A stretch of DNA of 64,000 bases, taken from positions 1,674,001 through 1,738,000 of the forward strand of contig NZ_CP141823.1 of assembly GCF_035621455.1 (NCBI RefSeq), written 5' to 3'. A program made the position numbers and the translations under genes. The number at the start of each line of letters is the position of its first letter. The first letter of the stretch is position 1. The notes under the pieces were generated by a model, which worked only from the letters and a program-made list of their open reading frames with translations, ran no database searches and was not told the origin of the DNA. Source of the stretch: Vibrio natriegens NBRC 15636 = ATCC 14048 = DSM 759. Lineage in GTDB: Bacteria > Pseudomonadota > Gammaproteobacteria > Enterobacterales > Vibrionaceae. This document shows positions 27,484-36,345 of this stretch, piece by piece.

Positions 27484-28377
27484 ATGCTCAATCCTATTTG
27501 GCTTAACACTTTTAAAACATTGGTCGATGTTGGGCACTTCACCAAAACGGCCGAGTTACTCCACATGACGCAACCAGGGGTAAGCCAGCACATAACTAAA
27601 TTAGAAGCTGCATGCGGTTATCCTCTGATAAAGAGATTTAACAAGAAGTTTGAGTTAACCATCTATGGGCGTAAAGTTTACGATTATGCTGTCAAACACT
27701 TTGAAGAAGAGTTTGAGTTATTACAGAACTTGGCACACGATGAACCTTTCCGAGGCCGCTGTACTATTGGCTGTTCGGGAACTTTCGCTTGGTTGATTTA
27801 TTCAGAATTACTTTCTTTGCAAGCGAGTTATCCAGACTTATCCATTGAGTTAGAAGCAACACCAAACCAACGTATATTTGAGCAGATACTGCAGGGAAAA
27901 TTGGATATAGGTCTAGTGACAAAAGAGCCTAACCCTAAATATTTCGCGAGCCGTATTGTTGGTGCGGAGTACCTTGCTCTTGTGCTGCCGCTTTCCGCAG
28001 ACGAAAGCTTGCCGATAAATGAAATGTTAATGGAGTTGGGAGTAGTTCGTCATCCAGATTTGGCTCACTATTTCCAAACTTATGTTGATCAAGCGAATAA
28101 TGATTTGCTTCGTTTGGTCGATTTAGAGGATGTTTCGACACAAAGCTACATTAACCAAGTGCATCAAATATTGGTTCCTATTGCTAAGGGGATCGGTTTT
28201 ACGGTGGTGCCTCGATGGTGCGTCAATCTGTTCGCAGACAAAGAACAGCTAAAAATATTCGATATTACCGCTGATATACAAGAGCCTGTTTACTTGATTA
28301 GCAAACTTAATTCACCACTTGCTAGGCGTTATGAGCAGATCATTAAAGTTATCGAGAACTCTTTTGAAATAGTTTGA
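27484..28377 (+). CDS. LysR-family transcriptional regulator
   Basis: 297 residues with HTH HFTKTAELLHMTQPGVSQHITKLEAACGYPLIKR and an effector domain of the CysB/CbbR general form. The start MLNPIWLNTFKTLVDVGHF at 27484 fits the family; 27439 would add 15 unlike residues. The neighbouring VOC gene is convergent rather than divergent, so its target is not given by context. It reads like an orphan regulator. Confidence 0.86.
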   Translation: MLNPIWLNTFKTLVDVGHFTKTAELLHMTQPGVSQHITKLEAACGYPLIKRFNKKFELTIYGRKVYDYAVKHFEEEFELLQNLAHDEPFRGRCTIGCSGTFAWLIYSELLSLQASYPDLSIELEATPNQRIFEQILQGKLDIGLVTKEPNPKYFASRIVGAEYLALVLPLSADESLPINEMLMELGVVRHPDLAHYFQTYVDQANNDLLRLVDLEDVSTQSYINQVHQILVPIAKGIGFTVVPRWCVNLFADKEQLKIFDITADIQEPVYLISKLNSPLARRYEQIIKVIENSFEIV

Positions 28378-28447
28378 TGAGAGTTAAGAGCAATTATTCA
28401 GAAGAGATTAGCTTTTTTGGCCTTATATCTGACCTAGGAATGAATAC

Positions 28448-28475
28448 AAAAAAGTTGGCGTCAGAGCCAACCTTT
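28448..28475 (-). terminator. terminator of the VOC gene
   Basis: On the minus strand GGTTGGC-TCTGAC-GCCAAC forms the stem, followed by TTTTTT. On the plus strand TTTTGCTT follows, so it may serve the convergent LysR gene too. Confidence 0.8.
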
Positions 28476-28491
28476 TGCTTTACGTTTTTAC

Positions 28492-28983
28492 TTATTCATA
28501 GTCTGAAGCGTAAGTGTCTTCGTAAGAGTGTGAGTAGAACTCAAACAGGTTGCCAAACGGGTCTTCTAGGTAAACCATTTGTGCTTGTTTTAGCTCGTCT
28601 TCTGGATGGTAACGCATGATGTCCATACGAACTTTACCGCCATACTCTTCAACACGCTTGATTGCGGTATCAAACTGTTCTTTTGGTAGCTGTAAGCAGA
28701 AGTGGAAGATACCTAGGCGAGAGAAGTCTACTTCAAGACGTTCTTGACGATCTTTCATCTCAAACAGTTCAACACCGATACCATCTGTTGTTACTAGGTG
28801 TGCAATGTTGAAGCCTTTGAAGCCATCACCAAAAACAGCAATACACATGCGCCCAATCGCAGACTCTCGTTCTTCAATCACTTTAGTGTTGTTCATTACA
28901 ATGCGAAGACCTAGCGCTTTAGTATAGAACTCAACCGCTTTGTCCATATCACCAACCATGATACCTACGTGATTCATTTTCAT
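28492..28983 (-). CDS. VOC-superfamily metalloprotein (glyoxalase/dioxygenase fold)
   Basis: 163-residue protein with the paired beta-alpha-beta-beta-beta units of the vicinal-oxygen-chelate fold. Probable metal ligands are His5 (MNHVGIMV), Glu in VELFEM, His in IFHFCL and Glu in NLFEFYSH, so a divalent metal site looks intact. Family members isomerise, epimerise or oxidatively cleave small molecules; which applies here is not visible. GGAG precedes the start. The AT-rich upstream region (29040-29100) has a weak Fur-like AATAATGATAAT stretch. Its closest neighbour is a convergent LysR gene. Confidence 0.8.
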   Translation of the reverse strand: MKMNHVGIMVGDMDKAVEFYTKALGLRIVMNNTKVIEERESAIGRMCIAVFGDGFKGFNIAHLVTTDGIGVELFEMKDRQERLEVDFSRLGIFHFCLQLPKEQFDTAIKRVEEYGGKVRMDIMRYHPEDELKQAQMVYLEDPFGNLFEFYSHSYEDTYASDYE

Positions 28984-29260
28984 AATTTGCTCCCAATACC
29001 TTTCATTTTGTAACTATCGTTTTGATAGAACTGAGTATATGGCGACATTTTTTAATATAAAATTATCATTATTTATTAAAATAATAATTTTGTATTATAA
29101 CAAGGTAAGGTGTTACATATACGACCTCAGCGCGATCTAGGCTTGCACGAAAATGACCAGGGGTATTTCATACATCCCGCCGGACTGCGATCCAAACTGC
29201 AACAGTTGTAGTTGATAGCCAGACTTTATGTTGACCAATAGCGCCTATGAGGAGGTCAAC

Positions 29261-29857
29261 ATGAGAAAGTTATCTTCCGGAAAATGTAACGGTATAAAAA
29301 GGCCATTTAAGCTTGAAGAAATCTGGCGAATCAGGACCAGGCTTGAGCTTGAGAACGACCTGATGCAGCTTGCTCTGCTAAACCTAGCCATTGATAGTAA
29401 GTTGAGAGCGAGTGATTTACTAAAACTGCACGTATACGATGTTTCATCGCAAGGAGTGATTTACGAAAGGGTTCAATGCATCCAGCAAAAAACGGGCACT
29501 GATGTACACTATGAAATCACTCCTCGAACACAGCAAAGTATCAGTCGCTGGATCTACTCCGCATCCCTAGAAGCAAGTAGCTTTTTGTTTCCAAGTTGTC
29601 GCCGTAAAGGGCAGCCCATTAGCTACTCATTTTATCGTTCGATTATAAGGAACTGGGCTGCAAAACTGGGATTGACTGCTGGCTATTACGGCACTCATTC
29701 CATGCGCCGCACCAAAGCCACTTTAATCTATGCCAGAACGAAAAACATCAGGGCCGTACAGATCTTACTTGGACATTCGAAGCTAGATAACACAATTCGA
29801 TACCTTGGCGTTGAGCTAGAAGACGCTCTGAGGTTGTCTGAGAAAACAGACTGCTGA
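29261..29857 (+). CDS. solitary short tyrosine recombinase/integrase
   Basis: 198-residue site-specific recombinase consisting only of the catalytic domain. The full set of active-site residues is present: Arg49 (KLRASDL), Lys77 (QKTGT), His146-x-x-Arg149 (THSMRR), His172 (LLGHSKL) and nucleophile Tyr181 (IRYLG). The N-terminal core-binding domain of normal integrases is missing, as in FimB/FimE-sized invertases. The start at 29261 has a perfect GGAGG; ATG 29228 precedes that site. There is no cargo gene, excisionase or fimbrial locus beside it. It lies within a 900-bp unit marked by direct repeats. Confidence 0.88.
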   Translation: MRKLSSGKCNGIKRPFKLEEIWRIRTRLELENDLMQLALLNLAIDSKLRASDLLKLHVYDVSSQGVIYERVQCIQQKTGTDVHYEITPRTQQSISRWIYSASLEASSFLFPSCRRKGQPISYSFYRSIIRNWAAKLGLTAGYYGTHSMRRTKATLIYARTKNIRAVQILLGHSKLDNTIRYLGVELEDALRLSEKTDC

Positions 29858-29872
29858 CAGACAGGAGCTGTT

Positions 29873-29898
29873 ACAGGCTTTTCTTCTGAAAAGCCTGT
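29873..29898 (+). terminator. strong hairpin after the recombinase gene
   Basis: ACAGGCTTTTC-TTCT-GAAAAGCCTGT is a perfect 11-bp stem beginning 15 bases after the stop. There is no T-run behind it, so it may end transcription with a factor's help or act as a DNA cruciform. Confidence 0.5.
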
Positions 29899-30058
29899 GC
29901 CCCATTGTTACTTAGAGTAAATACTCACTCATCATGCGTTAATGCTTTTTCGCAATAAATTTTCTCATTAAGGTGATCTATTATTGGGCTTAACTGTTGT
30001 CGATCCTATATATTAAGAATATACGCTTATTGCGATCTAGGCAGCCTTTCACGTTATT

Positions 30059-31144
30059 CTAATCATCAAGCAATGATTCGACTTTTCTTAGTAGTTGTTT
30101 GATTTTTAGCTTGTTATTTTGATCCATTCTTTTACTCTCAGTACTACTACGACGAACGATAAGCTCAACAGGGATATTTATCTGCCTTAATCGCTGATTA
30201 TTAGGAGAATGTTGATCTTTTAGGTTGATAGCCTCAATGACGGCTTGTTTGCCAATTGCGGTAAAGTCCTGCTTCACGGTAGTAAGGGGAGGAGTAAAAT
30301 AAGCACTATCAGTAATTCCATCAAATCCAACAACAGCCACTTGGTCAGGAACATCTATCTGTAATTCATCAAGTGCTCGTAATGCGCCTAGGGCCATCTG
30401 GTCACTTGCAACTATCACTGCATCAAACGCAACTTGTTTGGCGACTCCCTCTTTTACCGCTAAATAACCGCTGCTCGCCATCCAGTCACCTTGATACTGA
30501 TAACTTACTACTTTGTTTGCGGCATTTATTTCATGCAGCCAAGTATTCAGCCTGATATTTGATGCGCTAGATTCCGGAGGTCCGGAAATGAGTAAGAATT
30601 GTTCGCGTCCACCTTCAACTAAATGTTTTACAACTTCTGCTGATCCGTGCCGGTGCTCGCAGTGGACATAATGAACCGAGGTACCTTCCGGTACGTCAAT
30701 AAATATTAAGTGTAAGCTCGGAAATTGCTCGTCTAGGTGTTCTGCTTCTTCAGCTGTCAGTGGAACATTAAGAATGACGCAATCAACCTGCTGAGCGATA
30801 AGCTCACGCATTGACGCTTGGACATGATTCAGTCCAGGTCCTGCAACAACAGAAAATGCCGTCCCGAGACTTAACTCGTTGGCTTTTCTTCTTACACCAT
30901 TAGCAATAAGTGCAGCACCATGGAGCGCCATATCAAGCGTTATAAGTCCAATATTGGTTGACTTTGCACGGCTTAACATTTGCGCACCCTTGTTCGGTAC
31001 GTAGCCGAGTTGTTTAATCGCTTGGTTTACTCTTGCTCGTGTTTTTTCTGCGACATTATCAGATCCGTTGGTCACACGAGAAACGGTTTGAGTTGATACG
31101 CCCGCAAGTTTGGCGACATCTTTAAAAGTTACATTCACAGTCAT
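30059..31144 (-). CDS. LacI-family repressor of the alpha-galactoside locus
   Basis: 361-residue regulator: N-terminal LacI HTH with hinge helix (TFKDVAKLAGVSTQTVSRVTNG... NKGAQMLSRAKSTNIGLI), then a sugar-binding domain (AVVGFDGITDSAYFTPPLTTVKQDF). The C-terminus carries about 30 charged residues beyond the usual end (NKLKIKQLLRKVESLLDD). It is divergent from the alpha-galactosidase gene. Three copies of a TGTTTNCGAAAACA palindrome lie in the spacer, two near its own start and one just before the galactosidase start. It should repress both sides until an alpha-galactoside or its product binds. Confidence 0.92.
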   Translation of the reverse strand: MTVNVTFKDVAKLAGVSTQTVSRVTNGSDNVAEKTRARVNQAIKQLGYVPNKGAQMLSRAKSTNIGLITLDMALHGAALIANGVRRKANELSLGTAFSVVAGPGLNHVQASMRELIAQQVDCVILNVPLTAEEAEHLDEQFPSLHLIFIDVPEGTSVHYVHCEHRHGSAEVVKHLVEGGREQFLLISGPPESSASNIRLNTWLHEINAANKVVSYQYQGDWMASSGYLAVKEGVAKQVAFDAVIVASDQMALGALRALDELQIDVPDQVAVVGFDGITDSAYFTPPLTTVKQDFTAIGKQAVIEAINLKDQHSPNNQRLRQINIPVELIVRRSSTESKRMDQNNKLKIKQLLRKVESLLDD

Positions 31145-31217
31145 ATCCAGTCATTCAGAACCAATCACAATATCATAATGAACTTATCGCTGAATATCTG
31201 TGCGATCATTCAAAATT

Positions 31218-31253
31218 TGTTTCCGAAAACATTTAATTTTGTTTCCGAAAACA
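31218..31253. promoter_or_regulatory. two LacI-family operators near the repressor gene
   Basis: Two identical copies of TGTTTCCGAAAACA lie at 31218-31231 and 31240-31253, 22 bp centre to centre, about two helix turns, so dimers could bind side by side. They are 73-109 bp upstream of the repressor start and upstream of the galactosidase promoter. Confidence 0.82.
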
Positions 31254-31282
31254 GTAGATCTGAAGCATGTTTTAGTACATTA

Positions 31283-31373
31283 AATCCGTATTTTGATCAC
31301 ATTTACGTGCCATTTTTCTACTAAATTTATACTTATAGAGCAAGATAAGAATCAACTAATGTTTACGAAAACA
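31283..31373 (+). promoter_or_regulatory. alpha-galactosidase promoter with CRP half-site and third operator
   Basis: GATCACATTT (31295-31304) matches the right half of the CRP consensus perfectly, with a weak left half from 31283. A -10-like TATACT lies at 31328-31333 with no good -35, as expected of a CRP-dependent promoter. A third operator TGTTTACGAAAACA lies at 31360-31373, downstream of the probable start point and 14 bp before the ATG, where a bound repressor would block transcription. Confidence 0.6.
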
Positions 31374-31387
31374 ATATTGGGTTTGCT

Positions 31388-33490
31388 ATGAATAATTTTG
31401 TACATCTGCAAAGTAAGAAACACAGTTTAATCATTAAAACAGACAGAGCTCCCGAGCTCCTTCACTGGGGAGCAAAGATTGCACAGATTGATGAAGATCT
31501 CCTGCTTGCGACTGAACGTCCAATCTCACAAGCACGTTTAGATGTGGATGTGCCGTTGTCGCTATGTCCTGAATTGGGTAGCGGTCACTTTAATGCGCCC
31601 GGGATTGAAGGACATCGTGATGGCTATGACTGGGCTCCGGTATTCAGACTCACTTCGACGCTAGTAAAAGACAACCAAGTGACATTCATGATGAGTGATG
31701 ATGTTGCTAAGTTGGAACTTATCGTTGAATTGAAGCTAGATTACGACACGGATGTTGTCCAAAAACGCGTAACAGTGAAAAACATCGGCGACAGCAAATA
31801 CTATCTTGGGAAGTTATCTTCAACATTACCGTTACCAAATCATGCCAATGAGTTAATGACCCTCCATGGCCGTTGGTGTCATGAGTTTCAAACACAGCGT
31901 CAGCGTTTTGAACACGGTGGATTCATGCAAGAAAACCGTCGTGGACGTACATCTCATGAGAATTTTCCCGGGTTATTTGTCGGTACGAATGGATTTAGTG
32001 AGCAGGTTGGTCAGGTGTGGGGATTCCACCTTGCCTGGAGTGGTAATCACCAAATGCGAGCAGACGTGCGTAGTGATGGTCGCCGTTTTGTTCAAGCGGG
32101 CGAGCTTCTACTCTCTGGAGAATCAATTCTTGAAACGGGTAACGAGTATCAAACGCCTTGGCTGTATGGTTGTTACAGTAATTCCGGTTTGAATGGAATA
32201 TCACAACGTTTTCAGCAATTTGTCCGTAACAACATTGTTAAGTTTCCATTAAATAAACCACGCCCAGTTCATCTGAACACCTGGGAAGGCATCTACTTTG
32301 ACCACAAGCCAGAGTACATCATGCAAATGGCAACGGAAGCGGCTGAAATGGGTGTTGAACGTTTCATCATTGACGACGGTTGGTTTGTTGGGCGTGATGG
32401 CGAGCGTGCTGCTCTGGGGGATTGGTACTTAGACGAGCGAAAATATCCAAATGGTCTAGAGCCTGTTATTGAGCATGTTAACCAACAAGGTATGGAATTT
32501 GGGCTGTGGGTTGAGCCAGAAATGGTCAGCGAAGATTCTAACCTTTACCGTAATCACCCAGATTGGGTGCTCGGTCTTCAAGGTTATCATCAGCCATCTG
32601 GCCGCTGGCAGTATGTTTTGGATCTACAAAATGAAGATTGCTTTAACTACCTGTTTGAGCGTCTTAATGATCTTCTCACCCGATACAACATTACTTACCT
32701 GAAGTGGGATATGAACCGTGAACTTGTGCAGCCGGGTCATCAAGGTCGTCCTGCGGTACATGGTCAGACTCAAGCTCTGTACCGTTTAGTAGATGAGCTT
32801 AATAAGGCTCATCCGGAAGTAGAGATTGAGTCTTGTTCATCTGGTGGTGGTCGTATTGACTTTGAAATCCTCAAGCGCACACAGCGATTTTGGGCATCAG
32901 ATTGTAATGATGCGCTGGAGCGTCAAGCTATTCAGAAGGGCATGGGCTACTTCTTCCCGCCAGAAGTAATGGGAGCGCACATTGGCCCAGCTGAGTGCCA
33001 TTCAACAAATCGACGTCACGCTATCAATATGCGCGGTGTAACGGCTTTGAGTGGCCATATGGGCGTAGAACTCGATCCAGTAAAAGAGCCGAAAGCCGAA
33101 AAAGAAGCCTTTTCACGGTATATCGCTCTTCACAAGGAGTACCGTCATCTTCTTCACAGTGGCCGTAGCTTCCGAATCGATCCCGCGGATAAGAATCAGA
33201 ACATCTATGGGGTCGAGAATGAAAACGAAATGCTCATCACGGTTTGTCAGTTGGCAATGCCAGATCACGCACTGCCTTCTCCTCTTCGTATCAGCTGCTC
33301 AGATGTGAATGCAAAGTATCTCGTCAAGCTGGTTGAGATGCCCCAAACCAGTTTCCAATTAATGAAGCAACGTCCTAAATGGTTGGACAAAACTCTAACG
33401 CTAGGTGGCGATAACTTGAAAGAAATTGGTTTGAACCTGCCAATTTTAGACCCTGAATCTGCACTGATTGTTCATTTACAAAAAATATAA
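31388..33490 (+). CDS. alpha-galactosidase, glycoside hydrolase family 36
   Basis: 700-residue intracellular enzyme that releases galactose from melibiose, raffinose and similar alpha-galactosides. It has the GH36 N-terminal beta domain, a central TIM barrel and a C-terminal beta domain. The nucleophile Asp441 lies in LKWDMNRE and the acid/base Asp505 in RFWASDCND; the motifs NTWEGIYFDH, FIIDDGWF and GLWVEPEMVSEDS are all intact. No signal peptide, so the substrate must be imported, most likely by the next gene. Control is by the divergent LacI-type repressor and possibly CRP. Confidence 0.94.
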   Translation: MNNFVHLQSKKHSLIIKTDRAPELLHWGAKIAQIDEDLLLATERPISQARLDVDVPLSLCPELGSGHFNAPGIEGHRDGYDWAPVFRLTSTLVKDNQVTFMMSDDVAKLELIVELKLDYDTDVVQKRVTVKNIGDSKYYLGKLSSTLPLPNHANELMTLHGRWCHEFQTQRQRFEHGGFMQENRRGRTSHENFPGLFVGTNGFSEQVGQVWGFHLAWSGNHQMRADVRSDGRRFVQAGELLLSGESILETGNEYQTPWLYGCYSNSGLNGISQRFQQFVRNNIVKFPLNKPRPVHLNTWEGIYFDHKPEYIMQMATEAAEMGVERFIIDDGWFVGRDGERAALGDWYLDERKYPNGLEPVIEHVNQQGMEFGLWVEPEMVSEDSNLYRNHPDWVLGLQGYHQPSGRWQYVLDLQNEDCFNYLFERLNDLLTRYNITYLKWDMNRELVQPGHQGRPAVHGQTQALYRLVDELNKAHPEVEIESCSSGGGRIDFEILKRTQRFWASDCNDALERQAIQKGMGYFFPPEVMGAHIGPAECHSTNRRHAINMRGVTALSGHMGVELDPVKEPKAEKEAFSRYIALHKEYRHLLHSGRSFRIDPADKNQNIYGVENENEMLITVCQLAMPDHALPSPLRISCSDVNAKYLVKLVEMPQTSFQLMKQRPKWLDKTLTLGGDNLKEIGLNLPILDPESALIVHLQKI

Positions 33491-33529
33491 CAAGTGAACA
33501 GTAAAACTTAAAAACTATCGGGCAAGGGG

Positions 33530-33559
33530 GCTGTTACTGGCTAACCTGCACCTTTGCCC
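33530..33559 (+). repeat. intercistronic hairpin between galactosidase and transporter genes
   Basis: GGGCAAGGG (33530-33538) pairs with CCTTTGCCC (33551-33559) at 8 of 9 positions. It is not followed by a T-run, so it probably tunes relative expression of the two genes rather than ending transcription. Confidence 0.4.
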
Positions 33560-33605
33560 TGCGAAGCAATAACATTTAAAATCCGAATAGATTAAGGACA
33601 ACATT

Positions 33606-35375
33606 ATGCCAATGACAATCCTACTGTCGTTCTTTTTCTTCACAGGCTTTGTGGTGTTTTACACCTGGTCACGTGTGAAGAATCAGAAGAATGACTCAAA
33701 AGACGGCTTTTTCCTTGGAGGACGGAGCTTAACGGGTGGGCTTATCGCGAGCTCCCTGATTCTGACAAACCTTTCTGCAACGAGTTTTGTAGGGATGAGC
33801 GCCTTGTCGTTCAAAGGAAATATGTCTGTGATGGGCTACGAAGTAGCGTCTGGTATTACACTAATCATCATCGCTCTGTTCCTTGTACCACGCTACCTGA
33901 AACAAGGCATCACGACGATTCCTGATTTTCTGGAGTCTCGTTATGACCTTTCTGTAAAGCAGTTTGTGACGGTGCTATTCCTATTAAGCTACATTATCAA
34001 TCTACTACCAAATACCCTTTACGCTGGGGCAATGGTTATTGGCGGTATCTTCGATGTTGAAACAATGTTAGGCATCAATCGCTTCCAGGCTATCCTTCTC
34101 ATTGCATCTATTATCGGTGTGCTGGGTTTGTTCTATGCAATCTACGGTGGTCTAAAAGCAGTAGTAATTGCAGACACATTAAACGGCGTGGGTCTAATTG
34201 TAGGTGGCTTGATGATCCCAATCTTTGGACTGATCGTGCTTGGTGGCGGCAGTTTTATGGAAGGATTGGAAGTTATCACAACTAACGCGACAGACAAGCT
34301 CCAGGCAGTTGGTGCTGAAGATGATCCAAACGTACCATTCTCAACCATGTTCACTGGTTTACTTCTCGTCAACCTATACTACTGGGGAACTGACCAAGCT
34401 ATCATTCAACGTGCGCTTGGGGCGAAGAACCTTAAAGAAGGCCAAAAAGGTGTGATCCTTGCGGGTGCAATCAAAGTCGTTACACCTTTATTCTTAATCA
34501 TTCCAGGTATCATTGCATTCCATATGTTTGGTACTGCGGACGCAGCGGGTCAGAGTTACGAAGCAGATACGATGTATACACGCTTAGTTAACGAGGTGCT
34601 ACCTAAACCACTTGTTGGCTTTTTCCTGGCGGCAATGTTTGGTGCCATCTTGTCTACCTTTAACGGAGTACTGAACTCATCTACAACATTATTTACGCTG
34701 AATGTTTACAAGCCGCTGTTTGATAAAGAGAACAAGCTTTCTGACGAACAGTTAGTAAATAAAGGCCGGGTATTTGGTCTGTTCATTGCAATCTTATCGG
34801 TTGGTATTGCGCCGTTTATTATGTTTGCGCCAAACGGTCTGTTCGATCTGTTGCAACGTCTAGCCGGCCTGTTCAGTGTGCCAATTTTCACTATTGTGTT
34901 CATGGGGTACATCACTAAGCGTGTGCCGGCAATCGCGGCCAAAGTTTCTCTTGCAGTGTTTGTCGGGACTTACGGTATTGTCCAGTTTACTCCGGCAACA
35001 ATGCACGGTTATCTTGGTCCACTAAAGCCATTGGCAGAGTTACACTTCTTCCATCAGTTAGCGGTATTGTTTGTTATCTGCTGTGTGATTATGTACATCA
35101 TTGGTAAAGTACGTCCACGTGACACTGACTACGTTCTGCCAGTGAATGAAGCTATGGATATTAAGCCTTGGGAATTCCGCTTCGAAGCTTCTGCGGTCAT
35201 TCTATACATGGTGCTTGGTGCGTACATTACGTTCTCTGACCTTGGGTTGGTAGCCGGAGATACGTCGTTTATGGTGACGTACGCATTATGTGGCATTGTC
35301 ATTCTGGGCGGAATTTTTGCTCGCATCAGAAAGAAGCAAGCTAAATTGGCGCAATTAGACCCGACGCAAGTTTAA
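33606..35375 (+). CDS. sodium:solute symporter (SSS/SLC5 family), probable galactoside transporter
   Basis: 589-residue inner-membrane transporter with about 13-14 hydrophobic helices. Early SSS marks are KDGFFLGGRSLTGGLIASSLILTNLSATSFVGMSALSFKGN, covering the Na+-site region, and the later AAMFGAILSTFNGVLNSSTTLFT helix is typical of the sugar-transporting SglT branch. It follows the alpha-galactosidase by 115 bp on the same strand and shares its promoter, so it most likely imports an alpha-galactoside such as melibiose or raffinose, or galactose, with Na+. AAGGA precedes the start. A terminator follows. Confidence 0.9.
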   Translation: MPMTILLSFFFFTGFVVFYTWSRVKNQKNDSKDGFFLGGRSLTGGLIASSLILTNLSATSFVGMSALSFKGNMSVMGYEVASGITLIIIALFLVPRYLKQGITTIPDFLESRYDLSVKQFVTVLFLLSYIINLLPNTLYAGAMVIGGIFDVETMLGINRFQAILLIASIIGVLGLFYAIYGGLKAVVIADTLNGVGLIVGGLMIPIFGLIVLGGGSFMEGLEVITTNATDKLQAVGAEDDPNVPFSTMFTGLLLVNLYYWGTDQAIIQRALGAKNLKEGQKGVILAGAIKVVTPLFLIIPGIIAFHMFGTADAAGQSYEADTMYTRLVNEVLPKPLVGFFLAAMFGAILSTFNGVLNSSTTLFTLNVYKPLFDKENKLSDEQLVNKGRVFGLFIAILSVGIAPFIMFAPNGLFDLLQRLAGLFSVPIFTIVFMGYITKRVPAIAAKVSLAVFVGTYGIVQFTPATMHGYLGPLKPLAELHFFHQLAVLFVICCVIMYIIGKVRPRDTDYVLPVNEAMDIKPWEFRFEASAVILYMVLGAYITFSDLGLVAGDTSFMVTYALCGIVILGGIFARIRKKQAKLAQLDPTQV

Positions 35376-35401
35376 TGTAGGTAAGTAAAGATTAATTATG
35401 T

Positions 35402-35449
35402 AATAAAAGAGTAGAGTTTAGCTCTTAAACAACACTGCTCTTTTTATTA
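35402..35449 (+). terminator. terminator of the alpha-galactoside operon
   Basis: AATAAAAGAG near 35403 pairs with CTCTTTTTATT near 35438-35448 with a long, partly structured loop. The T-run in the 3' arm ends the hairpin. Confidence 0.6.
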
Positions 35450-35673
35450 AGTCATTTATGGCAGAGTTGTTTTAGTCTAATTTGGGGTTATTTAAGAATC
35501 AAAACACGCTTTTCAAAATCAGTTGAAATGTATCTTATGCTAAAGATCATATCCATCAACGCTGGGCATTAGATGCAAGATTTTGCAATACCTTTAGTAA
35601 TCCGTATTTTGCTAATTTAGAATAACCACTGACTCATTTTTGTCCCAACACGTGTTATGTCTCGATGTGCGAA

Positions 35674-36016
35674 CTAAGATGAACCGCTAGCGTTGTTATA
35701 CAAAAAGTAATGAATTGGAAAACTTAAGCTACGACGTACTGATTCACGCACAATATGGTTCAATTCTTCTGCAGGTGCTTCCCGGTAGGAGTGTAAAAAC
35801 AGCGGATTTGGACCCTCAATACATCACTGGCGGATTAAAGTTTTGGAATCGGCAGAGAGGTAACCCCACGCTCAACCTGACTGACATATCCCATTGAAAG
35901 CTGAATACGCTCGGCCATCTCAGCGATAGTTACGCCTTTAGCCTTACAAAAATGCTGAATCTGGCGGCCAATGCGTAGGTTATCGCTATCTACTGTTTCA
36001 TTTCTTTTTTATTCAT
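35674..36016 (-). pseudogene. broken XRE/cupin transcriptional regulator
   Basis: The start ATG at 36016 (MNKKEMK) runs into a TAG. A frame change leads to VDSDNLRIGRQIQHFCKAKG, then VTIAEMAERIQLSMGYVSQVERG, a clear XRE HTH ending SLPIPKL and a TAA (35837-35835). SASDVLRVQIRCF continues in that same frame. A second frame change gives EAPAEELNHIVRESVRRSLS, the linker typical of HTH regulators with a C-terminal cupin domain; the cupin itself is gone. At least two frameshifts, one nonsense codon and a truncation show decay. Relatives often control amine or amino-acid catabolism. The lost target is unknown. Confidence 0.72.
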
Positions 36017-36254
36017 ATTGTTGGGCTGTAGAACCCGCTCTTATAAATCTCATGTGCCTGAGTTTCAATGCAAGAACTTCATAAGTTCACTTTTGTTGGA
36101 AACGGTTATTCATGTATACCGTTTTATAGGTCTTTCTCTCATTGTCTTAAATTCAGGATAATGTCCAGTTTTTTAGACGGTCTTGTGTCCAGATTTATGG
36201 ATATTAGTGAGCAGGGAGGATAATAAATCATTGCTTATCAGCTGGTTAAGTGTT

Positions 36255-36270
36255 TGGCATATATCTTGGA
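36255..36270 (+). promoter_or_regulatory. candidate sigma-54 promoter of the oligomer hydrolase gene
   Basis: TGGCAT-ATATC-TTGGA has the exact -24/-12 spacing of a sigma-54 promoter (consensus TGGCAC-N5-TTGCW). The -24 GG is intact, but the -12 GC reads GG, so it is imperfect. It is 75 bp before the ATG, and a sigma-54 activator gene is the next neighbour downstream. Confidence 0.35.
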
Positions 36271-36345
36271 TTAGTGAGTTACGTTGGATTGGTTCGACTT
36301 TTATCCATTCTGAACAACTTAGAAAAACAACAAGACGAGGTTGAT

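Larger units (their letters stand above)
29132..30042. mobile_element. candidate minimal recombinase unit bounded by 11-bp direct repeats
   Basis: GCGATCTAGGC occurs at 29132-29142 and again, same orientation, at 30032-30042, exactly 900 bp apart. The only gene between is a tyrosine recombinase. Inside the left end is a dyad AAACTGCAAC / GTTGTAGTTG (29194-29214, 8 of 10 pairs) that could bind the recombinase; inside the right end is a strong hairpin. The unit sits between unrelated genes. The repeats could be attachment-site copies or chance. Confidence 0.4.

Noticed and set aside
29050..29095. Fur-like box upstream of the VOC gene
   Set aside because: The AATAATGATAAT stretch lies in very AT-rich DNA and lacks the third repeat unit, so it is not distinguishable from chance.
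35715..35897. 60-codon plus-strand frame
   Set aside because: It is the shadow of the XRE/cupin pseudogene on the minus strand.
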